Assembly: GCF_030296775.1 (NCBI RefSeq) | Contig: NZ_AP027742.1 | Coordinates: 558,001-622,000 of the forward strand | DNA length: 64,000 nucleotides | Source: Claveliimonas bilis | GTDB taxonomy: Bacteria > Bacillota > Clostridia > Lachnospirales > Lachnospiraceae | Direction of reading: 5' to 3' | Shown here: positions 1 to 8,923 of the stretch, piece after piece | Layout: each line of letters begins with the position of its first letter | Numbering within the stretch: position 1 is the stretch's first letter | Program-made: the position numbers and the translations under genes | The notes under the pieces: generated by a model | The model's input: the letters and a program-made list of their open reading frames with translations, nothing else | Database searches by the model: none | Told to the model about the DNA's origin: nothing

Positions 1-2
1 CC

Positions 3-98
3 GAAAGAGACGAGAAGGTATATGTGGAAGATGAAATATTAGTTTTTCAGGGAAGACAGGGGAAGATATATGCCAAAACTGTTGGGAATCGGAATTAA
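3..98 (+). CDS. C-terminal end of an upstream gene (partial)
   Basis: Frame 3 is open from the window edge for 31 codons to a TAA at 96-98 and overlaps the start of the frlD-like gene by 29 bp. The residues are charged and beta-rich in character, compatible with the end of a transcriptional regulator effector domain, but too little is visible to assign a family. The overlap suggests translational coupling to the downstream operon. It could also be a chance open frame. Confidence 0.35.
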   Translation, partial: ERDEKVYVEDEILVFQGRQGKIYAKTVGNRN

Positions 99-972
99 TA
101 CAATGGATATTTACCGCCATGAAAAAAGAATGTATCCTGGCGGGAATGAATTTAATATTGCATATCATGCCGCAAAGAATGGTACACAGGCTGCATTTAT
201 GGGAGTTTTCACCAGGGAGGATCCTTTGAGCCTGATTTTGTATCATACACTAGAAGAGGCAGGTGTGGATTTATCTCATTCTCACTTCCAAAAGGGGACA
301 AGCGGATTTGCTATCGTGGATCTGGTAAAAGGCGACCGGGTGTTTGTTGACTGGAACAAAAAAGGAGTTACTGATCTTTATCCATTTGTGTTCACACCGG
401 AAGAAATAAGCTATATTAACACATTTGATATTGTATGTCTGAGCAGATGTGCCCGGGTAGACAATCAGAAAGTAGTCAAGCTTGCCCAGAGTGGAGCTGC
501 AATATCTTATGATTTCTGTGATGATTATACAAAGGAAGACATAATCTGCCTGTCTCCCTATTTAAAATTTGCCTTTTTATCGGGAAGTCACCTAAGCGAG
601 ACGGAGGTCAAAGATCTGTTAAGGGAGATAACAGCCCGAGGAACGGAAACGGCAGTTGCTACAAGAGGAGAGAAACCTGCCATCGCATTCGACGGGAAGG
701 AATTTTACTATCAAAAACCTATGGAAGTAAAGGCTGTTGATACGATGGGAGCGGGAGATTCTTTTATCAGCAGATTTCTGACGGCATATCTGGATGTCGG
801 GAAGAACGGGGAAAATGCAGATAAAGGCGCAAAGATAAAGAATGCGCTTTCAAAAGCGGCGTCTTTTGCGGCAGAGATTGTACAGAAACGCGGAAGCCTG
901 GGAGTTGGATACGAAATGACAGAGGAACAAACAGAACGTATACTACAGACGCTTAAAGGAGGAAAAGTATGA
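70..972 (+). CDS. frlD: Fructoselysine 6-kinase-like PfkB sugar kinase
   Basis: A 300-residue PfkB/ribokinase-family kinase. It shows the N-terminal GGN substrate motif (residues 24-26) and the DTMGAGD signature (224-230), whose last Asp is the catalytic base. Overall sequence resembles E. coli FrlD, which phosphorylates fructoselysine on O6. The RBS AGGGGAAG lies just before the ATG. The stop overlaps the next ATG (ATGA at 969-972). A binding-protein/permease set and FrlC- and FrlB-like proteins follow, which supports an Amadori-product role. A related fructosamine such as fructose-asparagine remains possible. Confidence 0.82.
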   Translation: MPKLLGIGINTMDIYRHEKRMYPGGNEFNIAYHAAKNGTQAAFMGVFTREDPLSLILYHTLEEAGVDLSHSHFQKGTSGFAIVDLVKGDRVFVDWNKKGVTDLYPFVFTPEEISYINTFDIVCLSRCARVDNQKVVKLAQSGAAISYDFCDDYTKEDIICLSPYLKFAFLSGSHLSETEVKDLLREITARGTETAVATRGEKPAIAFDGKEFYYQKPMEVKAVDTMGAGDSFISRFLTAYLDVGKNGENADKGAKIKNALSKAASFAAEIVQKRGSLGVGYEMTEEQTERILQTLKGGKV

Positions 973-2249
973 AGAAGAGATATGTATCACTTTTTTTAGT
1001 TGGAGCAATGACTCTGGGACTGCTGGCAGGATGCGGAAGCTCTGAAGAAGATAGTGGAGATAAAATTACGATCAATTTTTTGAACAAATATCCGGAAGAA
1101 GAATATGTCAAATATTTTGAAGAGGCAGTGGCGGATTATGAAGAGGCAAATCCGGATGTAGATATTGTCATGGAGAATGTCAGCGACCAGGCGATTAAGG
1201 ATAAATTAAGTACAATGGCAGCAGGTGGAGAAATGCCGGATGTATTCTTCTCCTGGTCGGGCGAATATTGTAAGAAATTTGCCCGTTCAGAACTGGCTTT
1301 AGATCTTACATCTTATCTGGAAAATGATACCGAGTGGAAAGACGGCTTTCTTCCGGCCTTTTTGAATAATAGTACATTTGATGGAAAGACATATGGTATC
1401 CCATTCAGAAGTTCTGTCATGTATATGATTTACGATAAAGAGATTTTTGAACAGTACAATTTGGAAGTACCGGAAACTTATGATGAATTTTTAAATGTAT
1501 GCCAGACTCTGCAGGATAATGGCGTGACTCCGATCGGATTTGGAAATTCACAGACATGGTATTCTGCCTGGTGGATTGGAACATTTAACGCACAGATGGT
1601 AGATCCGGAGACCTTGAATGCCGACTACAATCCGGAAACCGGACAGTTTACTGATACAAGGTATCAGGAGGCCATTCAGATGCTTCTGGATTTAAACGAT
1701 AACGGATATTTTGGCAGCAATGTAAATTCCAAGGATTATTATCAGGTTCGTGAGGAGTTCTGCGCGGGACAGGTTGGAATGATCATGGACGCTACAGCAC
1801 AGTTTTCTATTTATGAAGAAGCAATGGGCGATAATATGGGATATTTCAAATTCCCAACGGTTACTGAAGGAGATGGTGATCCGGGAACGACAACAGGTGG
1901 AGCGGAAGTTTACTGTGTATCCGCGAAATCAGAACACCCGGATGAAGCGGTGGACTTTATCAAATTTATGACAAGCAAAGAACAGGCGATCAAGCAGACA
2001 GAGGAGTCCGGACTTCCGAACTGCGTTATCGGAGGAATTACGGAAGAAAATGCCAGCGCTAATCTTGTGGAGGCCTATGAGACAGCAGAAAGTCTGACTA
2101 ATATTGCAGACTGGCTGGATACAGCAGTGGAAGCAAAGGTGGCAGACCAGTATATGACATCTGTACAGGAAGGTTTCAGTGGAAAATCGGCAGCGGATAT
2201 TATGGCGGATGTACAGAAAGTAGCTGCAGAGGTTGCAGAAGAGAACTAA
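969..2249 (+). CDS. ABC transporter sugar-binding lipoprotein (family 1)
   Basis: A 426-residue extracellular solute-binding protein. A lysine-led signal peptide ends in the lipobox LLAGC, giving a lipidated Cys22. Body motifs are typical of family-1 (MalE/UgpB-type) binding proteins, with many aromatic residues for sugar stacking. It overlaps frlD by 4 bp and is followed by two MalF/MalG-type permeases, so it probably captures fructoselysine or a related glycated amine at the cell surface. No ATPase gene lies in the operon. Confidence 0.88.
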   Translation: MKKRYVSLFLVGAMTLGLLAGCGSSEEDSGDKITINFLNKYPEEEYVKYFEEAVADYEEANPDVDIVMENVSDQAIKDKLSTMAAGGEMPDVFFSWSGEYCKKFARSELALDLTSYLENDTEWKDGFLPAFLNNSTFDGKTYGIPFRSSVMYMIYDKEIFEQYNLEVPETYDEFLNVCQTLQDNGVTPIGFGNSQTWYSAWWIGTFNAQMVDPETLNADYNPETGQFTDTRYQEAIQMLLDLNDNGYFGSNVNSKDYYQVREEFCAGQVGMIMDATAQFSIYEEAMGDNMGYFKFPTVTEGDGDPGTTTGGAEVYCVSAKSEHPDEAVDFIKFMTSKEQAIKQTEESGLPNCVIGGITEENASANLVEAYETAESLTNIADWLDTAVEAKVADQYMTSVQEGFSGKSAADIMADVQKVAAEVAEEN

Positions 2250-2291
2250 ATGTAATCAGAAAACCCGCAAACAAAGAGGGGAGGTGCTCAT

Positions 2292-3170
2292 TTGACAAAA
2301 AACCAGAAAAAGACATTGATGATTTATCTGGGACCGGCAGTCCTGATCATTGTTATTTTTCTGTATTTGCCAATTATCCTTAATTTTATTAACAGCCTCT
2401 ACTCGTGGGGAGCAATCAACACGGAGAAAGTGTTTGTGGGATTGGAAAACTATACGCGCTTATTTGAAGACGAAGTTTTCTATACAGCATTGAAAAATAA
2501 TTTTCTGTTTGCAATATTTTCAGTTATTTTTCAGATCGGGGTATCTTTTCTGATAGCCAGTGTGCTGGAAAGTAAACTGATCCGAAAGCACCAGACGTTT
2601 TTCAGAACAATTTATTTTATTCCCTCCCTTTTAATGGTGACTGTAACGGGAATTTTGTTTAAGATGCTGTTTAATCCCACATTGGGGCTTGTCAATCCGC
2701 TTCTGGATCTTTTGGGAATTAATTCGGCCAATGTGGATCTTCTGGGTAATTCTGACACGGCTATTTATGCGGTTATAGCAATGTCGCAGTGGCAGTATAT
2801 CGGATATACAGTGATCCTGTTTATTGTTGCAATGCAGAATATACCGGAAGATCTTTATGAGGCGGCGGAAATTGATGGGGCAAATGCAGTGCAGAGACTG
2901 CTTCGTATTACGCTCCCGCAGATGAAAGATACTATTATGATCAACATGATCATTGTGGTAAGTGGAAGTATAAGGGTGTTTGATGAAGTATATGTTATGA
3001 CATCAGGCGGACCGGGGACATCCACAGAGACTTTGGCGACATATTTATACCGAACCGGATTTAATAATGATGAGATGGGCTACGCTTCAGCAATTGGCGC
3101 GGTCATCTTTCTCATCACCTTTATCCTGGGAATATTCCAGTTAAAAGGATATAGTCTGGATGAGGATTAG
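2292..3170 (+). CDS. ABC transporter permease, MalF/UgpA type
   Basis: A 292-residue membrane protein with about six hydrophobic segments and the cytoplasmic EAA loop (EAAEIDGANA, about residue 194) that docks the ATPase. The start is a TTG at 2292 preceded by AGGGGAGGTG; no better ATG is placed. It is the first of a permease pair belonging to the fructoselysine-type importer. Confidence 0.87.
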   Translation: MTKNQKKTLMIYLGPAVLIIVIFLYLPIILNFINSLYSWGAINTEKVFVGLENYTRLFEDEVFYTALKNNFLFAIFSVIFQIGVSFLIASVLESKLIRKHQTFFRTIYFIPSLLMVTVTGILFKMLFNPTLGLVNPLLDLLGINSANVDLLGNSDTAIYAVIAMSQWQYIGYTVILFIVAMQNIPEDLYEAAEIDGANAVQRLLRITLPQMKDTIMINMIIVVSGSIRVFDEVYVMTSGGPGTSTETLATYLYRTGFNNDEMGYASAIGAVIFLITFILGIFQLKGYSLDED

Positions 3171-3180
3171 GAGGACTGTC

Positions 3181-4002
3181 ATGAAGAAGAAAGCAGAAAA
3201 AATAGTGATATATACACTTCTGATCCTATTTGCCATTGTGATTATCGCACCACTCATATGGGTTGTTATTACGGGATTTAAGACAAATCAGGAACTGTTT
3301 CTGGAGACATGGAGTCTCCCTGAAGAGTGGAAAATTGAAAATTATATAGATGCATGGGAGTCTGGAATAGGTACCTATCTGAAAAATTCAGTAATCGTAA
3401 CAGTAGGAGGGACAGTGCTGGCTACATTTTTAAGTTGTCTGGCGGCTTATCCACTGTCCCGGCTGCATTTTACTACAAAACGGCTTTTTGTTCTTCTGAT
3501 TATGGGCGGGCTTATGCTGGCGCCCCAGTCCTCTGTCATTTCGCTTTACAGAATGGCAAGAGAAATGCACCTGTACGATACATTGACCGGACTGATACTC
3601 ATAAATGCCGCTTTCAGGATTCCTTTTTCTACATTTCTGATCATGACATTTTATAAAGGAATCAGTAAAAGCCTTGATGAGTCGGCAATCATTGATGGGG
3701 CGAAAACGAGGCAGATTTTTTGGAAAATCATGATGCCGCTGTCAAAGCCTATTATTGCATCATCGGCCATTGTATGTGTACGTGCTATTTGGAACGAATT
3801 GATGTTTGCAAATGTTATGCTTACAAGCAGTGCTAAAAAAACTATTCCAGTGGGCCTGGTTAATATGCAGGGAATGACAACGACAAACTGGACAGTGCTG
3901 ATGGCCGGGATGGTGATCGCTTCAGTTCCGCTTATCGTGATCTTCCTTGTTTTGCAGAAACAGTTTATACGAGGACTGACGGCAGGAAGTGTAAAGGGGT
4001 AG
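3181..4002 (+). CDS. ABC transporter permease, MalG/UgpE type
   Basis: A 273-residue inner-membrane permease with the coupling loop DESAIIDGAKT and about six transmembrane segments. An in-frame ATG exists at 3160, but the ATG at 3181 is preferred. It has AGGAGG at 3169-3174, which overlaps the stop of the previous gene and gives tight translational coupling. It completes the membrane part of an importer that must borrow an ATPase from elsewhere, as MsmX-dependent systems do. Confidence 0.87.
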   Translation: MKKKAEKIVIYTLLILFAIVIIAPLIWVVITGFKTNQELFLETWSLPEEWKIENYIDAWESGIGTYLKNSVIVTVGGTVLATFLSCLAAYPLSRLHFTTKRLFVLLIMGGLMLAPQSSVISLYRMAREMHLYDTLTGLILINAAFRIPFSTFLIMTFYKGISKSLDESAIIDGAKTRQIFWKIMMPLSKPIIASSAIVCVRAIWNELMFANVMLTSSAKKTIPVGLVNMQGMTTTNWTVLMAGMVIASVPLIVIFLVLQKQFIRGLTAGSVKG

Positions 4003-4004
4003 AG

Positions 4005-4841
4005 ATGTTTAAATATATATCTATGAAGCAGATTGCAGCAGGAAACTATACCTATCCTTTGTATACGTTTGAATATTTTCTGGAATCCATGCTTCGGCTG
4101 GGAGTGGAGAATATTGAGTTGTGGGCAGCAGGACCGCATTTCTATCTGGGTGATTTCGATACGCCAATGCTGAAAGAACTGAAAAGGAAAATACAGGTCA
4201 GGGGCTTGCATACGATATGCCTTACGCCGGAGCAATGTGCTTATCCTGTCAATATAGGAGCAAAGGAAGGATATATACGAAAAAGAAGCATGAAATATTT
4301 TTACAGGGCGATAGAAGCTGCTGATGTCATGGAAATTCCGGCTGTACTTGTGACACCCGGGGATGGATATCGGAATGAATGTAAAGAAGATACATGGAAG
4401 TATACTGTGGAAAATCTGCAGATTTTATCCGATTATGGAGCAAAGTACGGGAAGATCCTGTATCTGGAACATCTTACGGAACAGACCACAAACATAGCAG
4501 TGTATGCCAGCGAACTTGCGGCTCTTGCATCGGAGGTGGATAGAGACAATCTGATCTGTATGGCGGATACGGATATGATGGGGCGCTGCGGTGAGACGTT
4601 GGAGGATTACTTTAAGGCAACAGATGGGAGATTGGGACATGTTCATTTTGTAGATGGAATGCCGGGCGGACATTTGGCTTTGGGAGACGGGAAACTTCCT
4701 CTTGCTAAATTCCTGGAAGAATTAGAGAGGGCTTCCTATAAGGGTTATATTACTTTGGAAATAACAAATGAAATCTATTATCTGGATCCGGAAAAGGCAA
4801 TCGGCAAGAGCTTGAGATGGTTAAAGCAATATATAAGCTAA
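4005..4841 (+). CDS. frlC: FrlC-like sugar epimerase (xylose isomerase-like TIM barrel)
   Basis: A 278-residue AP-endonuclease-2/xylose-isomerase-like barrel. Metal-site candidates are Glu155 in YLEHL and Glu252 in TLEITNE, with HVHFVDG between them. The best match I recognise is FrlC, which interconverts psicoselysine and fructoselysine at C3 in E. coli. The gene starts 2 nt after the permease stop, with AAAGGGGTAG as RBS. Position between transporter and deglycase supports the same pathway. Another sugar isomerase of this fold cannot be excluded. Confidence 0.75.
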   Translation: MFKYISMKQIAAGNYTYPLYTFEYFLESMLRLGVENIELWAAGPHFYLGDFDTPMLKELKRKIQVRGLHTICLTPEQCAYPVNIGAKEGYIRKRSMKYFYRAIEAADVMEIPAVLVTPGDGYRNECKEDTWKYTVENLQILSDYGAKYGKILYLEHLTEQTTNIAVYASELAALASEVDRDNLICMADTDMMGRCGETLEDYFKATDGRLGHVHFVDGMPGGHLALGDGKLPLAKFLEELERASYKGYITLEITNEIYYLDPEKAIGKSLRWLKQYIS

Positions 4842-4854
4842 GGAGGAAAGAGAT

Positions 4855-5835
4855 ATGGAAACTCGTCGGATTATTGAGGAAATTTCAGGTCAGCTGAAAG
4901 AAAAAGGCGGGATTAGAAACGTTGTGTGGATAGCGGCCGGAGGCTCTAATGGAGGAAATTATCCGGCTCACTATTTCATGCAGCATGAGGCGGAGAAAAT
5001 ACAGTCACAGATGTTTACCAGTAATGAGTTTGTACTGGATCCGCCGAAATTTGTAGATGAAAATACAGTGGCAGTCGTTACATCCATGCGCGGGACGCCG
5101 GAGACATGTACGGCGGCGCAGAAGGCCAAAGAACTGGGAGCGGTTACGATCGGGCTCTATGTTCAGGAATCCTTTCTGACAGAAGTTTGTGATTATAAAA
5201 TGCAGTATGACAGTATTATGTTTGATGAATCAGACCAGAGCAAAACCAATGCGGCGATCGGTATGAGAATTGCCATGGATATTGTGGATGTGGAAGAAGG
5301 ATATAAAGACTATGCAGACGCCATGGAGGCATATGATATTCTGGACAAAGTTTATCAGGACGCAAAAGCATACTGCATGCCATTGGCACAGAAATGGGCC
5401 GAAGACAATAAGAACCAACGGATTATTTCTGTAATGGCAAGTGGGCCTTCTTACGCGGCAGGATATATTTTCTCAATCTGTAATATTATGGAGATGCTGC
5501 AGATCCAGTCACCCACAGTCAATAGCTGTGAATTTTTCCATGGCCCCTTTGAAGTGCTTGACAAAAATCAGTCGTTTTTCCTGCTGGTTTCTGAAGGAAA
5601 GACAAGAGCGGCTGATGAGAGGGCAAAGAAATTTCTGAAAGAATACGGAGGAGACAAGGTTTATATCCTGGACGCCAAAGAACTGGGAATTAATCGGTTT
5701 AAAGATAGTGTATGTGGATATTTCAATCATATGCTCTTCTCACCGATTCTCAATAATACTTATATGAAAGCCCTGTCGGAAACGACGAAGGTTGATTATC
5801 TGACAAGACGCTACATGTGGAAAGTAGAGTATTAG
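4855..5835 (+). CDS. frlB: FrlB-like fructoselysine-6-phosphate deglycase (SIS domain)
   Basis: A 326-residue protein with two SIS sugar-phosphate isomerase domains. It carries the EFFHGP motif at 226-231, equivalent to the glutamate/histidine active-site stretch of GlmS-like and FrlB/FraB enzymes. The C-terminus (LTRRYMWKVEY) also resembles FrlB. FrlB splits fructoselysine-6-phosphate into glucose-6-phosphate and lysine. It is the last gene of the operon, with RBS AGGAGGAAAG and an intrinsic terminator right after the stop. Confidence 0.8.
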   Translation: METRRIIEEISGQLKEKGGIRNVVWIAAGGSNGGNYPAHYFMQHEAEKIQSQMFTSNEFVLDPPKFVDENTVAVVTSMRGTPETCTAAQKAKELGAVTIGLYVQESFLTEVCDYKMQYDSIMFDESDQSKTNAAIGMRIAMDIVDVEEGYKDYADAMEAYDILDKVYQDAKAYCMPLAQKWAEDNKNQRIISVMASGPSYAAGYIFSICNIMEMLQIQSPTVNSCEFFHGPFEVLDKNQSFFLLVSEGKTRAADERAKKFLKEYGGDKVYILDAKELGINRFKDSVCGYFNHMLFSPILNNTYMKALSETTKVDYLTRRYMWKVEY

Positions 5836-5838
5836 TAA

Positions 5839-5870
5839 AAAAGAGACTGCAAATGGGCAGTCTCTTTTTT
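5839..5870 (+). terminator. Intrinsic terminator of the frl-type operon
   Basis: A perfect 9-bp stem (AGAGACTGC, 5842-5850, with its complement at 5857-5865), a 6-nt loop, an A-run before and a T-run after. It starts 3 nt past the frlB stop. Confidence 0.92.
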
Positions 5871-5890
5871 CCCTGCGGAGTCCTCCTATA

Positions 5891-5920
5891 TGGTATAATA
5901 ACCACATCGTGGTTATTATA
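5891..5920 (+). promoter_or_regulatory. Extended -10 promoter inside a 12-bp perfect palindrome
   Basis: TGGTATAAT (5891-5899) is an ideal extended -10. It is embedded in a perfect inverted repeat of 12-bp arms (5894-5905 and 5909-5920) around ATC. A repressor bound here would cover the -10 of the uracil permease gene. No good -35 is visible, as expected for an extended -10. The arms could instead form an RNA hairpin, but there is no T-run. Confidence 0.6.
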
Positions 5921-5975
5921 TCTGCGTGATTCACGGCCTGAAAAGTAAAAATTGATTACGAGGAGGATGAGAGAA

Positions 5976-7232
5976 ATGGAAAGTGGAAAAATTATACAAG
6001 TGGAGGAAAAAGTGCCATTTCGGCTTTTGGTTCCGCTTAGTATTCAGCACATGTTTGCTATGTTTGGGGCGTCGGTCCTTGTACCCTTTATGTTTGGAAT
6101 CAGCCCGGCAGTTGTATTGTTTATGAACGGTGTGGGCACACTTTTATTTATCGCTATCACAAAGGGAAAGGCGCCTGCCTATCTGGGGTCGAGTTTTGCA
6201 TTCCTTGCTCCGGCTGGGCTGGTGATCGATAAAATGGGATATGAGTATGCGCTGGGCGGATTTGTGGCAGTCGGATTCTGCGGCTGCGTTCTGGCGCTGA
6301 TCATTTATAAATTTGGATGTGATTGGATTGACGTTGTACTGCCTCCGGCTGCTATGGGTCCGGTGGTGGCTTTGATCGGCCTGGAGCTTTCCGGTTCTGC
6401 AGCAAGCAATGCGGGACTTTTGGATGAAAAGATCAGCACCAGCAATATCATTGTATTTGGAGTAACATTGGGAGTTGCTGTATTTGGCTCCATCCTATTT
6501 AGGAAATTCCTTTCTGTTATTCCGATTCTGATTGCTGTCATTGCCGGATATATCGCCGCTATTTTATGCGGGATTGTAGACTTTACCGCCGTTTCAGAGG
6601 CATCTTTATTTGCACTGCCTAATTTTATGCTTCCGAAATTCAGTGCAGAAGCTATTATTACAATCTTGCCGGTTATTCTTGTGATCACATCTGAGCATAT
6701 CGGGCATCAGGTTGTTACCAGCAAGATCGTGGGAAGAGATCTTCTGCGGGATCCGGGGCTTCACCGCTCTTTGCTGGGGGATAATTTATCTACAATGCTT
6801 TCCGGTCTGATTGGCGCGGTCCCGACTACAACATACGGAGAAAATATCGGAGTCATGGCAGTAACCAAGGTGTACAGTGTAAGAGTCATTGCCGGCGCCG
6901 CGGTTCTGTCTATTATCTGCTCCTTTGTCGGCAAACTTTCCATGCTGATCCAGACAATTCCGGGACCGGTTATCGGAGGGATATCCTTCCTTCTTTACGG
7001 AATGATCGGAGCATCCGGTATCAGAATCCTTGTAGATTCCAGGGTGGATTACGGGCGGTCCAGGAATCTGACACTGACCAGTATTGTATTTGTGACAGGC
7101 TTGTCCGGAATTGCGGTAAATATCGGAAATATCCAGCTTACCGGCATGGTTCTGGCATGTATTGTAGGTATGATATTAAGCCTTATTTTCCACCTGCTGG
7201 ATAAACTGAATCTGACAAATGACAGGGAATAG
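5976..7232 (+). CDS. uraA: Uracil/nucleobase permease (NCS2 family)
   Basis: About 418 residues with roughly 12-14 hydrophobic segments. N-terminal LSIQHMFAMFGASVLVP and YLGSSFAFLAP are hallmark NCS2 stretches of UraA/PyrP. The proposed role is proton-coupled uracil (or xanthine) uptake. The chosen ATG lies 8 nt after AGGAGGA (5961-5967); an upstream in-frame TTG at 5952 has no RBS. The gene stands alone after the frl terminator with its own palindromic promoter, and no pyrimidine-synthesis genes are nearby. Confidence 0.85.
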   Translation: MESGKIIQVEEKVPFRLLVPLSIQHMFAMFGASVLVPFMFGISPAVVLFMNGVGTLLFIAITKGKAPAYLGSSFAFLAPAGLVIDKMGYEYALGGFVAVGFCGCVLALIIYKFGCDWIDVVLPPAAMGPVVALIGLELSGSAASNAGLLDEKISTSNIIVFGVTLGVAVFGSILFRKFLSVIPILIAVIAGYIAAILCGIVDFTAVSEASLFALPNFMLPKFSAEAIITILPVILVITSEHIGHQVVTSKIVGRDLLRDPGLHRSLLGDNLSTMLSGLIGAVPTTTYGENIGVMAVTKVYSVRVIAGAAVLSIICSFVGKLSMLIQTIPGPVIGGISFLLYGMIGASGIRILVDSRVDYGRSRNLTLTSIVFVTGLSGIAVNIGNIQLTGMVLACIVGMILSLIFHLLDKLNLTNDRE

Positions 7233-7345
7233 CGGTGTTAAATAAATCCGGCTATTTATGCCGGAAAAAAGAATAAAACAAGAATAAAAATTTCTCCGGC
7301 TGCAGAACCTGTAAAGAGAAACAGTACAGACAGGAGGCTTTTCAT

Positions 7346-8044
7346 ATGCTGGAGGAATTGAAAAAAGAAGTTTATGAGGCAAATATGCTCCTTTTACAGT
7401 ACGATCTCGTGACATTTACCTGGGGAAACGTAAGCGGGATCGATCGGGAAAAGGGGCTTTTTGTTATTAAACCAAGCGGAGTAGAGTATGGACAACTTGC
7501 TCCGTCAGATATGACAGTTGTGGATCTGGAGGGAAACAGAATAGAGGGAAGATACCGGCCTTCTTCAGATACGGCAACCCATGCGGCGCTGTACCGGCGA
7601 TTTCCGGAAATAGGAGGCGTGGCTCATACCCATTCTGTCTGGGCAACCAGCTGGGCACAGGCGGGCCGGGACATTCCATGCTATGGGACGACTCACGCAG
7701 ATTATATTTACGGGGAAGTGCCTTGCGTGAGAGAACTGACTCCAAAAGAAATTGATGAAGATTACGAAAAAAATACCGGACTTCTGATTGCGGATGAATT
7801 TTCTCTCCGTAATATAGGCTACCTGGCAACCCCGGCAGTGCTGTGCAGAAATCATGGACCGTTTACCTGGGGGAAAAATGCCGGAGAGGCTGTATATCAT
7901 GCGGCGGTTCTGGAAAAAGTTGCCAAGATGGCGGCTCTTTGTGAATGGATCAATCCCGGAAATGATCCGGCGTCTCAAAATCTGCAGGACAAACATTATT
8001 ACAGAAAGCACGGCGAAGAAGCATATTACGGACAAAGAGAATGA
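7346..8044 (+). CDS. araD: L-ribulose-5-phosphate 4-epimerase / class II aldolase
   Basis: A 232-residue class II aldolase/adducin-fold protein. The zinc-binding histidines are His94 and His96 (HTH) and His170 (NHGPFTWG). The length and the FTWGNVSG and KPSGVEY stretches match AraD, which converts L-ribulose-5-phosphate to D-xylulose-5-phosphate. RBS AGGAGG at 7331-7336. No araA or araB is adjacent, so use in ribulose or ascorbate-type pathways (UlaF/SgbE paralogues) is possible. The gene is convergent with the HAD gene. Confidence 0.83.
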   Translation: MLEELKKEVYEANMLLLQYDLVTFTWGNVSGIDREKGLFVIKPSGVEYGQLAPSDMTVVDLEGNRIEGRYRPSSDTATHAALYRRFPEIGGVAHTHSVWATSWAQAGRDIPCYGTTHADYIYGEVPCVRELTPKEIDEDYEKNTGLLIADEFSLRNIGYLATPAVLCRNHGPFTWGKNAGEAVYHAAVLEKVAKMAALCEWINPGNDPASQNLQDKHYYRKHGEEAYYGQRE

Positions 8045-8064
8045 AGGATGGAAAAGAGAAAGGA

Positions 8065-8097
8065 GCGGCAGGGGGATTAAAGATCCACGCCTGCCGC
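8065..8097 (-). terminator. Inverted repeat between convergent araD and HAD genes
   Basis: 8-bp arms GCGGCAGG (8065-8072) and CCTGCCGC (8090-8097), overlapping the 3' end of the HAD gene. On the minus strand it is followed by a T/C-rich stretch, so it may terminate the HAD transcript, though there is no clean T-run. Confidence 0.4.
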
Positions 8098-8865
8098 AAT
8101 ATCTTCCAATACCTCTTCTACGGAATCTGTTACATAGGTGGAATAGTATGCAATGCCGGGAGCAGCGCTTGACATAGAATAACTTGTACCCGCCAGCTGC
8201 AGCATTTCCACATCGTTATACTGATCTCCGAAGGCGATGCATTCCTCCGGTTTTATGTGCAGATGATCCATAAGAACCTGAAGGGCGATGCCTTTGTTTG
8301 TGCCTGGCGCGATAAAGTCCACCCATCTGTTTCCGGAAGTGACAATCTTTATTTCGGAAGAAAACAGTTGTTTCATATAAGCTTCGCAGTCAATACTTTT
8401 CTCAAAATGAAGAACGGCTATTTTCAGAAAAGGCTCAGGCACATCTGTTTTAAGGTTTTCTACCTGCATAACATCGAATTTCATCTCATCCAGAAGATAA
8501 TGTATGAATCTGGGATCGGAAGAATCTGTATAGAGAGTTTCCACTCCTGATACAATACAGTTGCAGCCCGGATAATTGTGGACAGCATCGATGATGCGCA
8601 TGGAAAGGTCGTGATCTATGGATGACCGGGAAAGCATCTGGCCGTTGTGGATACACAGAGAGCCGTTTTCTGCAATATAGGAAATGCGATCGGCAAAAGG
8701 TGCAAAAAGCCTCCTTAAGTTGTTGTACTGTCTTCCGCTGGCAGCAGTAAAATGGATGCCATTGTCGAGAAGTTTTTCGATCAGCTCTATCGCCTGCCGG
8801 CTTACTGTCTGTGCACCTTTTTGAAGCAGAGTTCCGTCAAGATCGCTGGCTATTAATTTTATCAT
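8077..8865 (-). CDS. Cof-type HAD phosphatase
   Basis: A 262-residue haloacid-dehalogenase hydrolase of the Cof/YidA type. The N-terminal DLDGTLLQ supplies nucleophile Asp8 and acid Asp10, and late motif IV is FGDQYNDVEML. Such enzymes dephosphorylate sugar phosphates or flavin precursors with low specificity. The ATG at 8865 is preferred because a GGAG stands upstream, although spacing is long (about 12 nt); an in-frame ATG 30 nt upstream lacks an RBS. Role here unknown. Confidence 0.82.
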   Translation of the reverse strand: MIKLIASDLDGTLLQKGAQTVSRQAIELIEKLLDNGIHFTAASGRQYNNLRRLFAPFADRISYIAENGSLCIHNGQMLSRSSIDHDLSMRIIDAVHNYPGCNCIVSGVETLYTDSSDPRFIHYLLDEMKFDVMQVENLKTDVPEPFLKIAVLHFEKSIDCEAYMKQLFSSEIKIVTSGNRWVDFIAPGTNKGIALQVLMDHLHIKPEECIAFGDQYNDVEMLQLAGTSYSMSSAAPGIAYYSTYVTDSVEEVLEDIAAGVDL

Positions 8866-8894
8866 AGTTCTGTTACACTCCTTTAAGATAGACA

Positions 8895-8923
8895 TTGCTA
8901 TTCATACAGCAAGACATTATAAT
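8895..8923 (+). promoter_or_regulatory. Promoter upstream of rpiB
   Basis: TTGCTA (8895-8900), 17-bp spacer, TATAAT (8918-8923). The TATAAT lies in the first copy of a 9-bp repeat bordering the stem-loop element, so the transcript would start just before that element. Confidence 0.5.

Noticed and set aside
7244-7262. Small hairpin CCGGC/GCCGG after the uracil permease gene
   Set aside because: Only 5 bp and followed by A-rich rather than T-rich sequence on the plus strand, so not listed as a terminator.
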